DNA of 53,493 bases from Gnetum montanum (GCA_015680685.1 MNCI01013731.1:1-53493); one strand, 5' to 3'. Counted from the first letter of the stretch, positions 20,850 through 33,785 are shown. Notes: generated from the sequence alone by a model not told the origin. Made by a program: numbers and translations.

Positions 20850-22337
20850 TGTTGGTGATGGACCTACAATGATGTTTTATATTCTTTGTTGATGTTTCTT
20901 GGTTTAATCCTCCAAACATCAACAAAGAGGAACCAATGAAACACCCTTAAGAAAATTCATGTTGCAACCCCTTTTGGCATAATAACCCTCACCCCTACAC
21001 TTGAGGTTTGGTTTTCATTGTAAAATGTGAGGTTGGCAACCCATGAACTATAGCCTCACATACCATAACTTTTTGGGGTTAAGAAATTTCCTCATAAGTT
21101 TTCATAACCTCAATTTCAAGTTGAAAATGTCATATCATGTCTATATTTGGGCATGGAAAGGCTGAAAATGCCTTAAGAAGTACCAAATTTGGCATTTTCA
21201 TGGGTTTTTAGGGGGGTATAGCCCCAACTATGTTGGAACCATTTGCACCTAGTGTTGGGAGGTTTGGATTTTTATTTTCATAATAGTTACCAACATAGCT
21301 TCCATAACCTTCAGCATTGCTCCACAAAGCTAGCATTGGAGTGGTTGGGGATTTGGTTTTTTTGACAATTTTAACATTACTCAAACAATTCAAACATTGC
21401 TACAACAATTCTAGCATGGATGCTACAAAGCCAGCATGGTATGCCAAAAGTCTATTTACTACTTATGATATCCAACATGGTTTTGGTGCCTTGGGGGGTA
21501 TCAAGACTTACCATAAATGGAAAGTTAAGTTGGAAAATATGGCCTACCACACCTACAAATTGTATCAATCTATTAGCAATCATGGCAAAAGTTTGCAACC
21601 AAAAACTAGTAACCCTATGGCCTATAAATAAAAATTTTGAACACATTGAACAAGTTCAAGGATTGAAAAACCTTGGTAACTTTGAGCATTAGTAACCATT
21701 GGCATCTACAATAATTTTGAAAAACTAGCAATTGGTTGAGCATTGAAGACTCTTCGAGCAATTACCCAATACCAAAAAATCAAGTGCATACCTTACCCCC
21801 TTACCCCCTTGGAAACCAATGTTACACACACCTTACCCCCTTGGCAACCAACATTTCAAAAACATTATCTCCTTGGCAACCAAAATAGCAAAAATATTAC
21901 CCCCTGGTGACCAAAGATGAAGATCTAAGCTACAAACCTGCAAGGAGCTTTGGTGCCTAAAGTTGGAAAGTACCTAGATCATGAAGCTTACTATAGTACA
22001 TGATCTGTCAACTTCAATAAGCTTCAAGATTCATCCAAGCAATTCCTTTGTGCATTTGGGCACATAATTCATACACTTTGAACTTTATACTTTGGAATAT
22101 TTTCATTATTTCAATAAATTGTTTAGTTTATTTATTATACAAGTTCATTCCACATTTAATGTTTGTTCTTTCTTTTAAGTTATATCTGCATTTTCATTTA
22201 AATTATTTACCCCATTTACACTCCCTAAGTTCTTGGATGATCAACAAGACCATCAAGAGTGCCTTGAATCCTCTTTCTCAAAGGCCCTTGGGATCCAAGA
22301 TTAGGCTATTTCACCCAAAATTTTTGGTTTTCTAGCA
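20850..22337 (+). repeat. Tat-like family LTR, copy 1 (1488 bp)
   Basis: Starts TGTTGGTGATGG and ends TCTAGCA. It aligns with the truncated copy 36387-37752 and, inverted, with 42861-44325. Shared blocks include CAACAAAGAGGAACCAATG (missing from the truncated copy), AAATTTGGCATTTTCATGGG and a conserved end in which ACCATCAAG(G/A) is followed by CCTTGAATCC. Inside it, near 21785-21910, there are four or five copies of TTACCCCCTTGGCAACCAA-like units. It is preceded by a polypurine tract and followed by gag. Confidence 0.7.
21785..21915. repeat. Short tandem repeat TTACCCCCTTGGCAACCAA
   Basis: Imperfect copies separated by 10-20 bp (ACCTTACCCCCTTGGAAACC, CTTACCCCCTTGGCAACC, TATCTCCTTGGCAACC, TTACCCCCTGGTGACC). 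Confidence 0.7.
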
Positions 22338-22639
22338 ATCAAATTTTTTAGGTGTTGCACTTGTGTTCACCTTTATTTGCAACTTTTTTGTTCATCTTCA
22401 ATTTTTCCTAAAAGCCCATCATGTGGGCTAAAAATCCATCATGCAACCTGAGAAGACCATCGTGTAATCCCATAATCAATATTATTCTCCACCAACTTTT
22501 TTAAAGTGTATTGGACTTTTCTAAAATTCATCATGTGGAACACAAAAACCTTAAAGAAATATTATCACCTTAGCCAATTAATTGGTTAATTATATTTTAT
22601 GTCTTTTACCTCCATGTCATTCCACACCATATTATCAAT
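22338..22639 (+). other. Leader between LTR and gag, copy 1
   Basis: Non-coding. A conserved (A/T)C(A/T)AAATTTTTTAG follows the LTR in all copies but matches no primer site I know. Confidence 0.5.
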
Positions 22640-24525
22640 ATGAGTGCTAACCAGAAATCCACCCACATTTAAAATCCTAAGGATCCTACTATGATTGAAT
22701 ACATACAATTCCTTAGACACCTAGGAAGTCATCCAATGCATGTCATGTTTGCTCAAGATTATGAACATTTATTTGTTCAAAGATTTGGACTAGCCTCTAC
22801 ATCCTATGCAAAGATTTAGACTCTAAGCATGAGTTGGAGATCATTCACAAGAGTGGGAAGAAATATATTCCCTCCCCATATGATAAGATAGATCCTTCTG
22901 AAGCTTATATCCACATGTTGCACCACTTAGTAGATGATGATGAGGAAGTGCTGGCAAGTGAAGAGTCTAGCCTAGAACATGAATGAGATAATTAGGAGAA
23001 GTTCATGGAATACTATGAGGAAAAGGCTCAAGGGGGACACAACTTACAACCATTTGTACTAACTTCATGATTAACCCCCTATATAACATGCAACTAACAC
23101 CTATCTCCTCATTTGAGTGGACTTCACACCTAGTCTCCCAAGTCTCCTATATGTTCACACCTCTCTCATTTGCCACCTAACTTCATGTCACACGATTGTC
23201 CCACAATGTACCTTCTATGCCTCTTCCATTCACTAGTATAATAGGTTCCTCTTTGGGACCTGAAATCCCCACATAGAAATCATTCTCCCTCTTTAACCCT
23301 CTTGTAGTAATGGTAACTAGGCCTTATCACTTAATGCCATAGTCCATCTCCTAACCTCAAGTCATCCCACCACGCATGTATCCAACCTTGCAACCTACAC
23401 AACCTATGGTGAAAGCCATGGACTTTTACCAAGATGACCTGATTAGCCCCAATGTTTCCTAGATAAACCTTCCCTCTAGGATACCAATCCCTCACTGCAC
23501 CAACTATAATGAAAAAATTGATCCTAATACACACCTTATCACCTTTCACTTAGAATTCCTATTACTATAGGCTTTACCACACACCATGTTGCATGTCTTT
23601 CCCATGTCTTTGATTGGAAAGACCCTTAATTAGTACCATGTGCTACCTAGAGGATCTATCTCCTCACTAGATGACTTAATAAGTAATTTTTTAAACTACT
23701 TTAAGTACAAATTAAAACTTGAAAAAAAACTAGATCAACTAATGAAAGTGAGACAAGAACTTCTTAAACCTATCCAAAATTTTATACAAAGATGGAATGC
23801 TACACTTAACAAGATACCTAAACCCATCTTTGAAATGCACCTTTTGACCATTTTCAAGGGGGGTGGTTAACAATTTTATTAAGTCTAAATTGTATTACTT
23901 AGATCCCTAGTCCCTAAGTCAAGCCTTTTCCCAAGTCAAAAATATAGAAGATGTAGCTAAGATCAGTAATGATCATACATATATAACCTATAAGAACCAA
24001 CATACCAAATGGGATAGGGATAAGGGAAAATAGTCACACATAGCTATAGTGATAGTAGCCAAGGTGCCTAAAGCCACAAAAAGCCAGAAGACAACATAAA
24101 CTAGAACTCCTACTAGGGCTTTACAACCCTCATCATCAGCTAATGCTACGTCTAATCTACTTAAGCCTAATCTTGAGTGAAAAGATAGGTCCAAGCACAC
24201 CAAGTTACTAGTAAAACCATCTGAACTTCTCAATTAATTACTCAAGAATGACTGCATCCATTATAAGCAACTATCCAAAATGCTTACAAGAGGCATGACC
24301 GCTTGTGTGAAATAGCTAAAGATCATTCTATAGCAATGAAGGATGACCCAGCCTTACCTAAGTACTTCAAGCTAGACCGATTCTACCACTATCATCAAGT
24401 TCCTAGTCATGATACTAACTTTTTCTATATGCTAAAAGATGACTTGCAAAAAATGATAGATAGTGGGAAGTTAGTCCTAGATACATCTAACTTGGTTAGG
24501 TCCCAAAATCAAAACATGTAGGTGT
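22640..24525 (+). pseudogene. gag relic, Tat-like gag-protease family, copy 1
   Basis: ATG at 22640 (MSANQKST...). An N-terminal gag stretch includes TMIEYIQFLRHLGSHPMH and KKYIPSPYDKIDPSEAYIHM. Capsid-like text lies at about 23600-23870: SLIGKTLN*YHVLPRGSIS, then NFIQRWNATLNKIPKPI. NFIKSKLYYLDP-like and VKNIEDVAKIS-like helices follow to 23960. A degenerate nucleocapsid motif (YHYHQVPSHDTNFFYMLK, about 24385) corresponds to the family's 'C.yH...GH.T..C..L' with the cysteines lost. Multiple stops and frameshifts. Confidence 0.72.
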
Positions 24526-24529
24526 ACAA

Positions 24530-25985
24530 AGACCCTTTGAATGTCAACAAAGACCAATATATAATAGCCACCTTTGATGTATGTGATAATCTCAAGCTCC
24601 CTTAGGAACCGTTCATGATTTAGGTACCTCCTCTTCACAAACATAATTCTAGTTCTAGAAGTCTATTTGTTATAAGGATACCATCATCATTGACTCCTAA
24701 GAAACCTTTCATCATTAAAGTATCATTGTCCCCTACTAACCAACCTACCATTCTAAACACTAGATGCTCTCTTATGGTGGTCAACAATTTAACCTCGGCA
24801 TAATTAAACAACAAGGGGTTGCCTCTAAAACAATGCAAGAAACTAGCTACCAAGTGCAAGGGAAAAAACACTGACCAACCAAAGCTAGAGAAGGAGGTAG
24901 GTCCACCAAAGCCTACCCTAATCTCATCCATACCCATGGACTCTAATGCACAAACTGCATCTACTAGTCAACCTAGGGAGAATAAGCAAGAAAATAGAAA
25001 GGAGCCAAAAAAACAACCATTAAAACATGAGCTCAAGATCTTGGGTAGAATGGAGGAAGTCAAAGCTAACAATATTAAGAAAACATTGAGCAACAATAAA
25101 GACTTCCTTACCACCATGAAGCAAGTCAAGCTCTCATTGAAACAAAAAAATAGCTTGATAATTTTGTACAAATTGGTTATGACATCCCTTTCCCACTATC
25201 AAGCATTAGTTAAGATGCTAACTTCCATTCTAGTAAGTAAGGATATCCCCACTAACAAAGAATCGATCCACTTAGTAATAGTGTCACCCTCCTCCTAGAA
25301 AAAAAGGTATCAACTATCTTAACATCTCATGATAGTGAGGTGAAATCCAACCCACAAAATGGTGAAGTATCTAAGGTTCCTCTCTTTATAATAATTAGAG
25401 ATTATCAATGCAGAATTCATAAAGTACATGTGGATGATGGTGCAACTACAAATGTTATATCCTTTCTTATCATTAAAAATTTGGCTTTGGTTGAACACAT
25501 TCAAATCTGGTCCACCTCTACACTCAAATCATTTAATGGATTACAAGCAGCAATTAGGAGATTAATACTGTTGGATTTCACAGTTGGAGAACAATTCCCT
25601 ACAACTACCAATTTTCCAATGGTAGAGGAAGTCCTTGGATGGCCAAATTATAGGTAGTCTCTTTTCCAATCCATCAAGAGATGCATTTACCTTATAAGGG
25701 GGTGAAATAATCATTCATGGGAATAGTGCAATTCCTTTGTCTATCAATAATCTTAATGTAAAGTAAGAATCAAAAATGGAGTTTGAAGAGGAAACTTCTA
25801 TGGCCAAGGCCAAACTAGAAAGTCCTAACATGACTTGTCAAGCCAATACTGCTAACACTGGGACCACTAATGAAATGTGGGAGCAACTCCCATTCAACAT
25901 AGTAAGCGAAGGGAATTGAGAATACAAGATCATGCAAAAAAAATCATATACATTCTCTAATCTTTTGAAGAATAGGAAGCAACTA
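24530..25985 (+). pseudogene. Linker and retropepsin relic, copy 1
   Basis: A Lys/Pro/Thr-rich linker runs to about 25330. The protease core VHVDDGATTNVISFLII (about 25425-25475) carries DDGA where the catalytic triad is normally DSGA. TLKSFNG and LDFTVGEQFPTTTNFPMVEE follow. The second half (GGEIIIHGNSAIPL, about 25700) is in another frame. A conserved tail EQLPFNIVS and YTFSNLLKNRK ends near 25985. No reverse transcriptase follows. Confidence 0.72.
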
Positions 25986-25999
25986 CACAATCAAATGTT

Positions 26000-28900
26000 T
26001 ATTCATTCACTTGTATAGTCTAGTAGATAACCTTTTTTTTAGCTTCATTTATACATCTACATTATTACCTTACATTTTTTCTATGTTATTACATTATGTT
26101 TACTTATTTTACATTCTCTCATTGATTTTTACAATTTACGTTCATCATTCATATTTATGTAAAAATTACAAAACAAAAAAATTAGGAAACATAAAATCCC
26201 ATAAAAATTTTGAAAACATAAGAAAAAGTTAAAAATATTTGAAACTAAAACCAGAATAGTAACCATAGCCACATAGTGTGGTAGTAATAAAAAATAAACA
26301 TCCCATGGCCATAGTTGCACAATGTAACAACCAATAATAAAAATAATTCATAGTCTCAAAACCTATGATGAAATCCACTAAGTAGCCACATCATTATATC
26401 CAAAATAATAAAAACATAAAATGTGCAATAATGGAAAAAGCTAAGCTAGAGGAGGAGGTGAAGGATCATCATCTACACCATTGCCACCACCATCACCATT
26501 ACCTATGACTTGTAAATAACAAAGTCATACCAATGATTAGTATGTAGGATAATAGGAAGATATAATAATGAAAACACAAAACATCTATATATAGGGCTTA
26601 AGGTAATTATTACAACAACTATCCTTGCTGTAACACCATCACTAGCCATCATGAATGATATCCTACTACCCTTATTAGGATGAGCTGAAGCAAGACCCTC
26701 AACCAAAGGTGATAAATATTTTTCAACCTTACTATATCAACACCATCATGGCTTCTATCTAACAAGATCATAAGTAAGTGGACTTCTTTTGCATTTTCAA
26801 TAATTTGCCATTGCCCTTCTTCTGATGAAAAAAGCCACTCTTAATTCAAAACCTTTAGTGCTATAAATGGTCCACAATCATAAGTAACAAGTCCAAAATG
26901 CTTGTGTGAATCCAATATAACAACTCTATAAGTAAAGCTTAATATGCCTAGCTCACTCAATATACTTCATGTTCATTTACCTTGGACGAAGTTCCTTATA
27001 TCAACTTTAGCATTAATTTACAATTACATTTAACAAGTTCCAACTATTCTTACATCATTAAAGATCAATGGCATAGCTATTCACAAGAATTTATCTTATG
27101 AATGACAACAACAAATTGTTTTCTTCTTTTAAAGAAGTCAAGCATAAGATAACAAGATGCTTTGGTTGCAATTACATTTAAGTGTAGCTTGGAATGCTCA
27201 TCTTACCTCATATCCCAAGAAAAAGACTTAAGTTGGTACCCTTGAGTGTACCATGGATTTGGCCAATGACAAAATATACATCTTTAACAAACAATATCAT
27301 TCACTTAACAACTAGTTCACAATGCCCATGGCTTGTATTAATAGTGCCTAGTAGTAGCCAAATCTCTCAAGTAAAAACTTGGTATCCTTAAATGTACCTT
27401 TCATGTGCTCATTGACATTCATTACATTGGACAATGTATGGTATGCAATCCTAGATGTTGTAAGTTGATCAGTTCTCCTTGGCTTGTTGTAGGTTACTTC
27501 ATATGGCATTGTACAAGGTTGAGCAAATCCAATACATGTTTTTTTTCTTTCTTTTTTTAAATCCACTATCATTTACAACATGAATGACTCAATTTAGAAC
27601 AAGGTATCACATAAAAAATAGAATAGAAAATGTAAAATTTAGAAAAGTGTAGGATTCATTATTGGCAATTGAAGGATAAAAACAAAAAGGAAATTTGCAG
27701 CCATAGATTGATAGGAAAAAATTTGTGTAAATGAACATTAGAAATAAAGAATCAACAAGCATCTAGAAGATCATACCATTTACTATGCATAGTACATGAA
27801 ACACAAATAATACAACATATAAGATGTGTGAAACCATGAGGAGCAATTGATAATCAACAATCAACACAACTTTATGCAAGCCTTAACAGAAACCTTAGTG
27901 ATATATTCCATAGTGCAATTGAACTACCACGTCATCCTAGTCATGGTGTTATCAAGTTTGGTAAAGGCTTATGTATGGGTACAACTCATCATGCTTTCCC
28001 TAGCAACCATCTATACTTCACTAGTTTTTGAATTATGGGGATGTAGCCTTTCATTCACCAATAAGAACTTGTTGTGATCATTGGGAAGGTTGGGCTTGGC
28101 GTTCAAAGAGAAGATGCAATGTCATATATTTTTGGGTACATATATTAAATGATGTGACTAAAAGAGATTTGAAAAAATGTCATCAATAATGATTTCTAGG
28201 AAAGATCTATGATACCTTTTGTCCCATGGAACCTTGGATAGTACCAAAAACTAAGATCAATAGTTAAGGTCTTCAAATACAATGTTGGATCAATAATGAA
28301 CTAAGACAAGATTCCATCACATCAAAAATGATATTCTCAATTCCAAAATTAATAAAAAGCATTTCATCTAGTATTACATTATAACTAGGTGATATGATAT
28401 CAATTGGAACCCCATCAGGTATTAGCTTAGGCTTTGGTCTACCAAAACATCTTTTGCACAGAAATACCATATGCATAAAAAATTGAAGGAATTATTGAAC
28501 TAATCAATCATATGATTTAAATGAGAATATTTTAGCATGTCAACTAATTCTACAAAATCATTAAAGGATAGTTTTGTAAACCTATGCATGGCAACATTTC
28601 AAAATAATATTAGTCATAATCTAAGTAGGTTTGTCATAATTATTAGTGTGTGTGTGGATGCATGTTTCAAGACTTGAATTCTATGAATATTTTTGCTTTA
28701 CCTTAATTTTATTAAATGATGCAACGAGGATTAGAAAGGGATGAATGTTTATTTTTTGTGTGGATATTAAATGTGGAGTAATTATGACATGAGCAAGGCA
28801 AACCTTAATATTAACACTTTACACCTACTATGCCAAATGCAGGTAGTTTGAGAATTTGTCATAGCAACTATTATATTTAAGATATCCTTTTAACTAAAAT
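26000..28900. other. Unresolved AT-rich region
   Basis: 26000-26250 is T-rich 'TTTTACATT' sequence like that after the other gag-protease relics. The remainder has only short frames. On the minus strand, about 26740-26960 reads SFTYRVVILDSHKHFGLV, YDCGPFIALKVLN then SSEEGQWQII, which vaguely resembles F-box/kelch-type blades. I would not name it. A frame at 28273-28476 (minus; FGRPKPKLIPDGVPIDII) is unrecognised. No repeat borders found. Confidence 0.4.
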
Positions 28901-29163
28901 ATTATTATTTAAAAAAATTTGTAAAAGGTTGCATAGGTCCAATAATGGATCATGCGCTGGCCCTATAAAGGATTGTGCTCCAGCACTATAGATAGTTGCA
29001 CTAATCCCACAATAGGTCATGCAGTCCCAAGCCATTGCTCACTACTCGCCTATCAACCCACATGCCTGGCCATACTACCAGCCACCTAATTCCTCTATCT
29101 ACCACCCTACTACAGCTCTGCTATCTAGTAGTGGTCCTCTATAGGCCCACATCGCCTCATGAT
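28900..29163. other. Pyrimidine-rich flank left of the copia element
   Basis: CTACTAC / CCACCC-rich, non-coding, similar in texture to the right flank at 34981-35300. No target duplication could be matched (ATGAT on the left, GTGCT on the right). Confidence 0.4.
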
Positions 29164-29601
29164 TGTGATTTTTAGATTATTCATGATAACAGTAAAAAAA
29201 TAAATTAATAGAAAAACATAAGAATATATCCTGGGAAAAAACAAGAAAAACCCTAGCAAGAACAAGCTCTTGGATCTTTATGTCAACTTAGAGAGAATTT
29301 TTGAAACACAATGAATACTAGAGAATGGGAAAGAAGAAAGAATTAAGATGAAATTTAAACACTCCTTGAATGCTTCCTTGTAACCATATTTATAGCATTG
29401 GAAGTTGGATATAAACTGGATATTAACAATAGTAAAATGACAAAGATGAACAATAGCTTCACATTGACTACATTTCAAATATCTGTAGTTATCACACTAT
29501 TGTTCCACTACATAACTATTGTTCCAAGGATAATGCTTGTAATTAAAGAGATGATAATATCTAAGCTTATATGAATGGAAATTGCCTTCACTTTGCTCAC
29601 A
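29164..29601 (-). repeat. 3' LTR of the copia element (438 bp)
   Basis: Plus-strand edges TGTGATT...CTCACA form the short inverted repeat TGTGA/TCACA. Aligns with 34536-34980. Confidence 0.85.
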
Positions 29602-29617
29602 ATTCTCCCTCTTGAAG
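29602..29617 (-). promoter_or_regulatory. Polypurine tract of the copia element
   Basis: On the minus strand CTTCAAGAGGGAGAAT lies directly before the 3' LTR (TGTGAGC...). Confidence 0.75.
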
Positions 29618-29899
29618 GTAGAGTTGCTGTGAAGCCTGATCTAGACATTAGATGATATCACCTTTCATGACAGCAATAGCTCTTCAACACCATAAAATTT
29701 TTTCAACAAATAAAGATTTTTTTCATCATCTTAGCAAGATTTTCTTCTATCCTAATTTTTTCAAGAATAATTCTTCATTCATTTATCTACTCTCAAATAT
29801 AGTGATGTTGTATTTCTATATGCTTTTTCCTACTATGGAAAGTGGAATTCTTGGATATATAAATTGCACTTTGGTTATCACAACCAATTTTCACAATTT

Positions 29900-30122
29900 T
29901 TTATGAATTCTGAGTTTAGCCACTAATCTTTGAAGCTGTGTTGCTTCTCGACTAGCTAGGTTTGTAGCAACATATTCTACTTTAGTAGAAGACTAAGCTA
30001 CATAAGACTCCAATTGGCTTTCCCAATAGATAGCACCACCAAAGATATTGAACACATATCCACTAGTTGATTTTTTGTTGCCTAAATCCTCACCCTAATC
30101 AGCATCCACATAACAATGTAGA
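29900..30122 (-). pseudogene. Copia RNase H relic
   Basis: Minus-strand reading: YVDAD*GEDLGNKKSTSGY, then VFNIFGGAIYWESQLES, then SSTKVEYVATNLASREATQL. This matches the copia pattern 'GY.DaDwAgd...RrSTSGy.f.l.gg.isW.SkkQ..valSstEaEY.A'. The Glu of 'TEAEY' at the first position is Lys. Confidence 0.8.
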
Positions 30123-32235
30123 ATGGATGAATGACTTTGATAATTCTTGATGCATAAATTTTGGATGCATCAACACTAGGAAAGAAAACTCGTTTAAGAG
30201 ACTATCACCTAGGGTGCCTCTCATATGGGTACAGAAACCTAGGAATAGTCTGAATTGGAGAGGGCCATGTGACGTTACAAAAAAAGAAATCAGGGAATTT
30301 GAATTAAGAAACAAACTTGAATCCCAAGACTTAATGAAAACACAATAGTTAACTAAAAATAAATAAATTTTCCCTAGTTCCCTACTGCTACTACTAGTTC
30401 GTCACTACCAGTGGTACCCATTATCAGGCAAGAAGACTTTGACCATAGCTGAAGAGGGAGAGAAAGAGAAATAGTGAGATGCACCCACATGTACATCACT
30501 ATCATAATCACCACCATTTATTTGGGAGCTCACCTACCTATCATGTAGATTAGGAGGAAGAAAAGAGGCAATTGGCATCATTTTCCACACACATGTCATT
30601 TGGGGAGAGATGGAGAGAGAGAGAGAGATAGAGTCAAGGAGAGGTCCTTGCTACTCACTCCCACCATTAGCCATGCATAGCTACCACTACTACCTGTTAC
30701 CATGCATGCCTCACAATCTACCACTATAACCTCACACATCTACCACTATCGTGCACTTGCAGTCTATCACGTGCCTTGCTATCAACTAGAGGAACTAAGA
30801 GTTGATCCTACTCTTACTAGCATGTCAATGTGCCTTGATACTTCTACCTGAGCTAAGGATAGGCAAAGAGAGAAAGAGACTATCCAATGGGTGCTATTAG
30901 TCATTGAGGAAAAGGAAGAACTATTGTAGACCATAGAGCATAAAGAAACTGCTCCTCTTAGGTTCCCCCTCTACCGCTAAAGAAAAAGAAATCACTACCT
31001 CTAGGTTTCTTGGCTACAGCCTCTATGCTTTGATTTCTGAGATGCTACCTCCCCCTCTAAGCTCTTGAAGACCCCTGGCTTTATAGCCCCTACTGCAATA
31101 AGTTATGACCACTTCTGACTATTGCACCATGATCTTCCACCACGTCACACATAACTCCTATCACGTTCTAACATGCATAACTCCCCATGACATCTACCAC
31201 CATGTTCACCTTCACTTACACCACTAGTTCCCACATCTTGCATAATGCCCATAGTCACCTTCTTCACAACGATCATCCATTTTAAGTGCCCACCACATTC
31301 CCACCTCTGAATGCAATTAAATATGAATCTATGTGCAATACCATCTAACAGGAAAAAAAATGCTTGAAAATGTAATATTTGTTATTTTGAGAAGTAATAA
31401 AGCTTTAGTTCCAGTAATTATTTTATTTATTTTTAGTAATATTTTCAGAAAAAAATATAGCATTTTCTTTGTGCTCAGTGATCTAAGATATTGGAATTGA
31501 CAATCACAAATTTCTCTAAAACTATGGTTCCCATGATTAAGAAATAAAACTATAATCAATTAAACTACTAATTACAAAATACTAAAAATACACAGAATTA
31601 TTATATTAAACCTTCAAAAATTTTAATTGAAATAACATAATTATAATATGTTAATACTTAAAAAGTGGACTATTTTAATTCATCAATGTTACATATCCAC
31701 TTAGGTTACTTAGTTAGAACATGTTATTTGCAATAAATATATTAAGATGTACCACTTGGATCAACATAAAAGTATAGCTTTTTTTATAGCTTCAAGCAAA
31801 CAGGCTACCATAAAGAAAATAATTGCCAAATTATTTCTTGACCCAAAAAGATTAGCCAGGGTTAACGAATGCTTGATGATGATGTAGGTCAAGTTTAAAT
31901 ATCCAATTTAAATAAAATCATGTCAAATGTCTTTTATTTTATTTATTTTTTTTGATTGTCAAGGTAAAATTATTTCATTCTTTTGACTACTTGCATAATG
32001 AAGTAGTACTTTATGAAGGACATTTCTTTAAAGTAGAAGAGAATTAGAATTATTTCATAGCAAATCTTTTCAACTTTGGTTTTAACAATGAGGTATTAAC
32101 TTAGTGGTATGACTCTTGATTTGGAAATTTTAATTTATGGTAAGTTGGAACATAATTTAGGTACAGCCTAAGATATATAGTAATTGTTGATCATGGCCTC
32201 ATGCTTAGAATGGGAGAGGTTGGCCTCAACAATAA
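30123..32235. other. Foreign block between copia RT and RNase H
   Basis: About 2.1 kb that breaks the RT-RNase H reading. Contains an AG-rich stretch with GAGAGAGAGAGAGATAGAG (about 30605-30640), C-rich TACCACTACTAC-type sequence to 31320 and AT-rich DNA after that. No gene, terminal repeats or target duplication recognised. Confidence 0.55.
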
Positions 32236-32712
32236 AAAATATCAAAGTTCATAGTATCATGAAGATATCAAAAAACTCATTTTACAGCAATCCAATGTTG
32301 TTTCCCTAGATTAGAGATATACCTACTGAGTTTTCCAACAATGTATGCAATATCAAGCCTAGTAGTCACCATTACATACGTCAGATTGCCGAAAACACTA
32401 GCATATGGAATTTTTATCATGAGCTCTTTTTCATCATCTATCTTGGGGCATTGTTCAACTCCCAATTTCATAAGGTGTTTCCACAGGGTTACAATCTTGC
32501 ATATTATATCTTTTTAATATATTTTGCACATATGCATATTGTCTAGCCCAAATTTTGTTATTACCTTTGTTTCTTTTAATTTCCATGCCCAAAATCCTTT
32601 TAATAACACCAAGATCTTTAATCTCAAATTGAGAAGAAATAAGTTGTTTCAACTCCTTAATTTCATCCATGTCAGTTCCTACTATTAACATGCCATCAAC
32701 ATATAGCAAGAC
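32236..32712 (-). pseudogene. Copia reverse transcriptase, C-terminal part
   Basis: Begins at the catalytic box, LYVDGMLIVGTDMDEI, where the second Asp of YVDD is Gly. KDLGVIKRILGMEI, QAYVQNILKRYNM-like text, CNPVETPYE, PYASVFGNLTYVMVTTRLDI and HWIAVK follow, all family motifs. After a stop the frame goes on as a YLHDT-type piece. The fingers and first half of the palm are absent. Confidence 0.87.
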
Positions 32713-32729
32713 CTAAAAAATATGGAGAC

Positions 32730-33302
32730 CTAAAAATGTTTACCAAGACCACCTTCACTTAACATGCATCTGATTTTTTCCAACAATGTTCTATTAAAAT
32801 GTTCAACTACTCCATTCTGTTCAAGAGTTCCTATAATAGTCTTTTTTTTGTATATGGCATGTTCTTTACAAAAATTGTTAAAAGCATGAGAGAAAAATTC
32901 ACCACCATTATCTATTCTAAGAATTTTGATTTTCTTTCCTAAATAATTTTCAACAAGAGCTTTGAACTCTTTAAATTTTTCAAATACTTTAGACTTTTGT
33001 TTCATTAAATAGATCAAAGCTTTCCTTGAAAAATCATCAATGAATGAAACATAATATGTAGTGCCTCCAAGTAAGAATGTTTGCAAGTCTCTAACTAGTT
33101 CACAAACATCACTATGTATTAACTCTAATACTTGATTAAATTTAGCATTACTTCTTGGCAATCTTGAATGTGTTTGTTTACCAAGTAGGCAATGATGACA
33201 AAAATTTAGAGATTCCTCTGTAAGATTAATTTTACCTTTTTTATGTAGTTCCTTTAGATCTTCTATGCCAAAGATCAATGCTTGAATGCAATTCAATAAC
33301 AA
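32730..33302 (-). pseudogene. Copia integrase
   Basis: A 190-residue open stretch. The zinc motif ends CHHCLLGKQ. The catalytic triad is complete: D in LIHSDVCE, D in LRIDNGGEF and E in QNGVVEHFNRTL. The protein stops in SEGGLGKHF, where the family continues with 'W.eA...A.YLiNR.P'. That continuation is deleted together with the RT start. The best-preserved protein in the window. Confidence 0.9.
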
Positions 33303-33342
33303 CTACCATGTTGAAGTTGTGCTATAATGTTCTTGCTTCCAA

Positions 33343-33714
33343 CTAGTAAAGTCTTCCCACCTTTACACCAATGGCTAGAGGTAAAGATCCTTGCAACATT
33401 TTACATTTTCCTTCATCAAATATGATAGTTAGACCTGTAGAATCCAACTCACTCATAGATAAGAGACTCATTGTGAGTTTAGGTACATGACGAACATGAG
33501 ATATAGTTTTAATGGTTCCATCCTTAAATTGGATTTCAACTTTACCATACCCAACAGCAACACAAAGATCATTATGACCTTGTTTGACCACATCAAGATT
33601 ACAAACAAAGTATTCACAAAACCATTCAAGGTGTGGGGTATAGTCATAGGAAGCACCAAAATCAATATACCAAGAGAGTCTCTCAATGTCATCAACTGAT
33701 GACACCACATACAA
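33343..33714 (-). pseudogene. Copia protease and start of pre-integrase region
   Basis: WYIDFGASYDYTPHLEWF matches the copia protease 'W.lDSGAs.HmT....wF', with DSG changed to DFG. VRHVPKLTMSLLSMSELDS and GVKVGRLY are the usual downstream block. It is in a different frame from the integrase. Confidence 0.85.
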
Positions 33715-33785
33715 ATCTCCCTCTCAATGAGAAGGGGGAATTTCATTTTTATTATTATTATTTGTAGATGTTTTTCCTTTCCTTG

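Noticed and set aside
23331-24233. Minus-strand frames opposite gag copy 1
   Set aside because: They are antisense shadows of the recognisable plus-strand gag.
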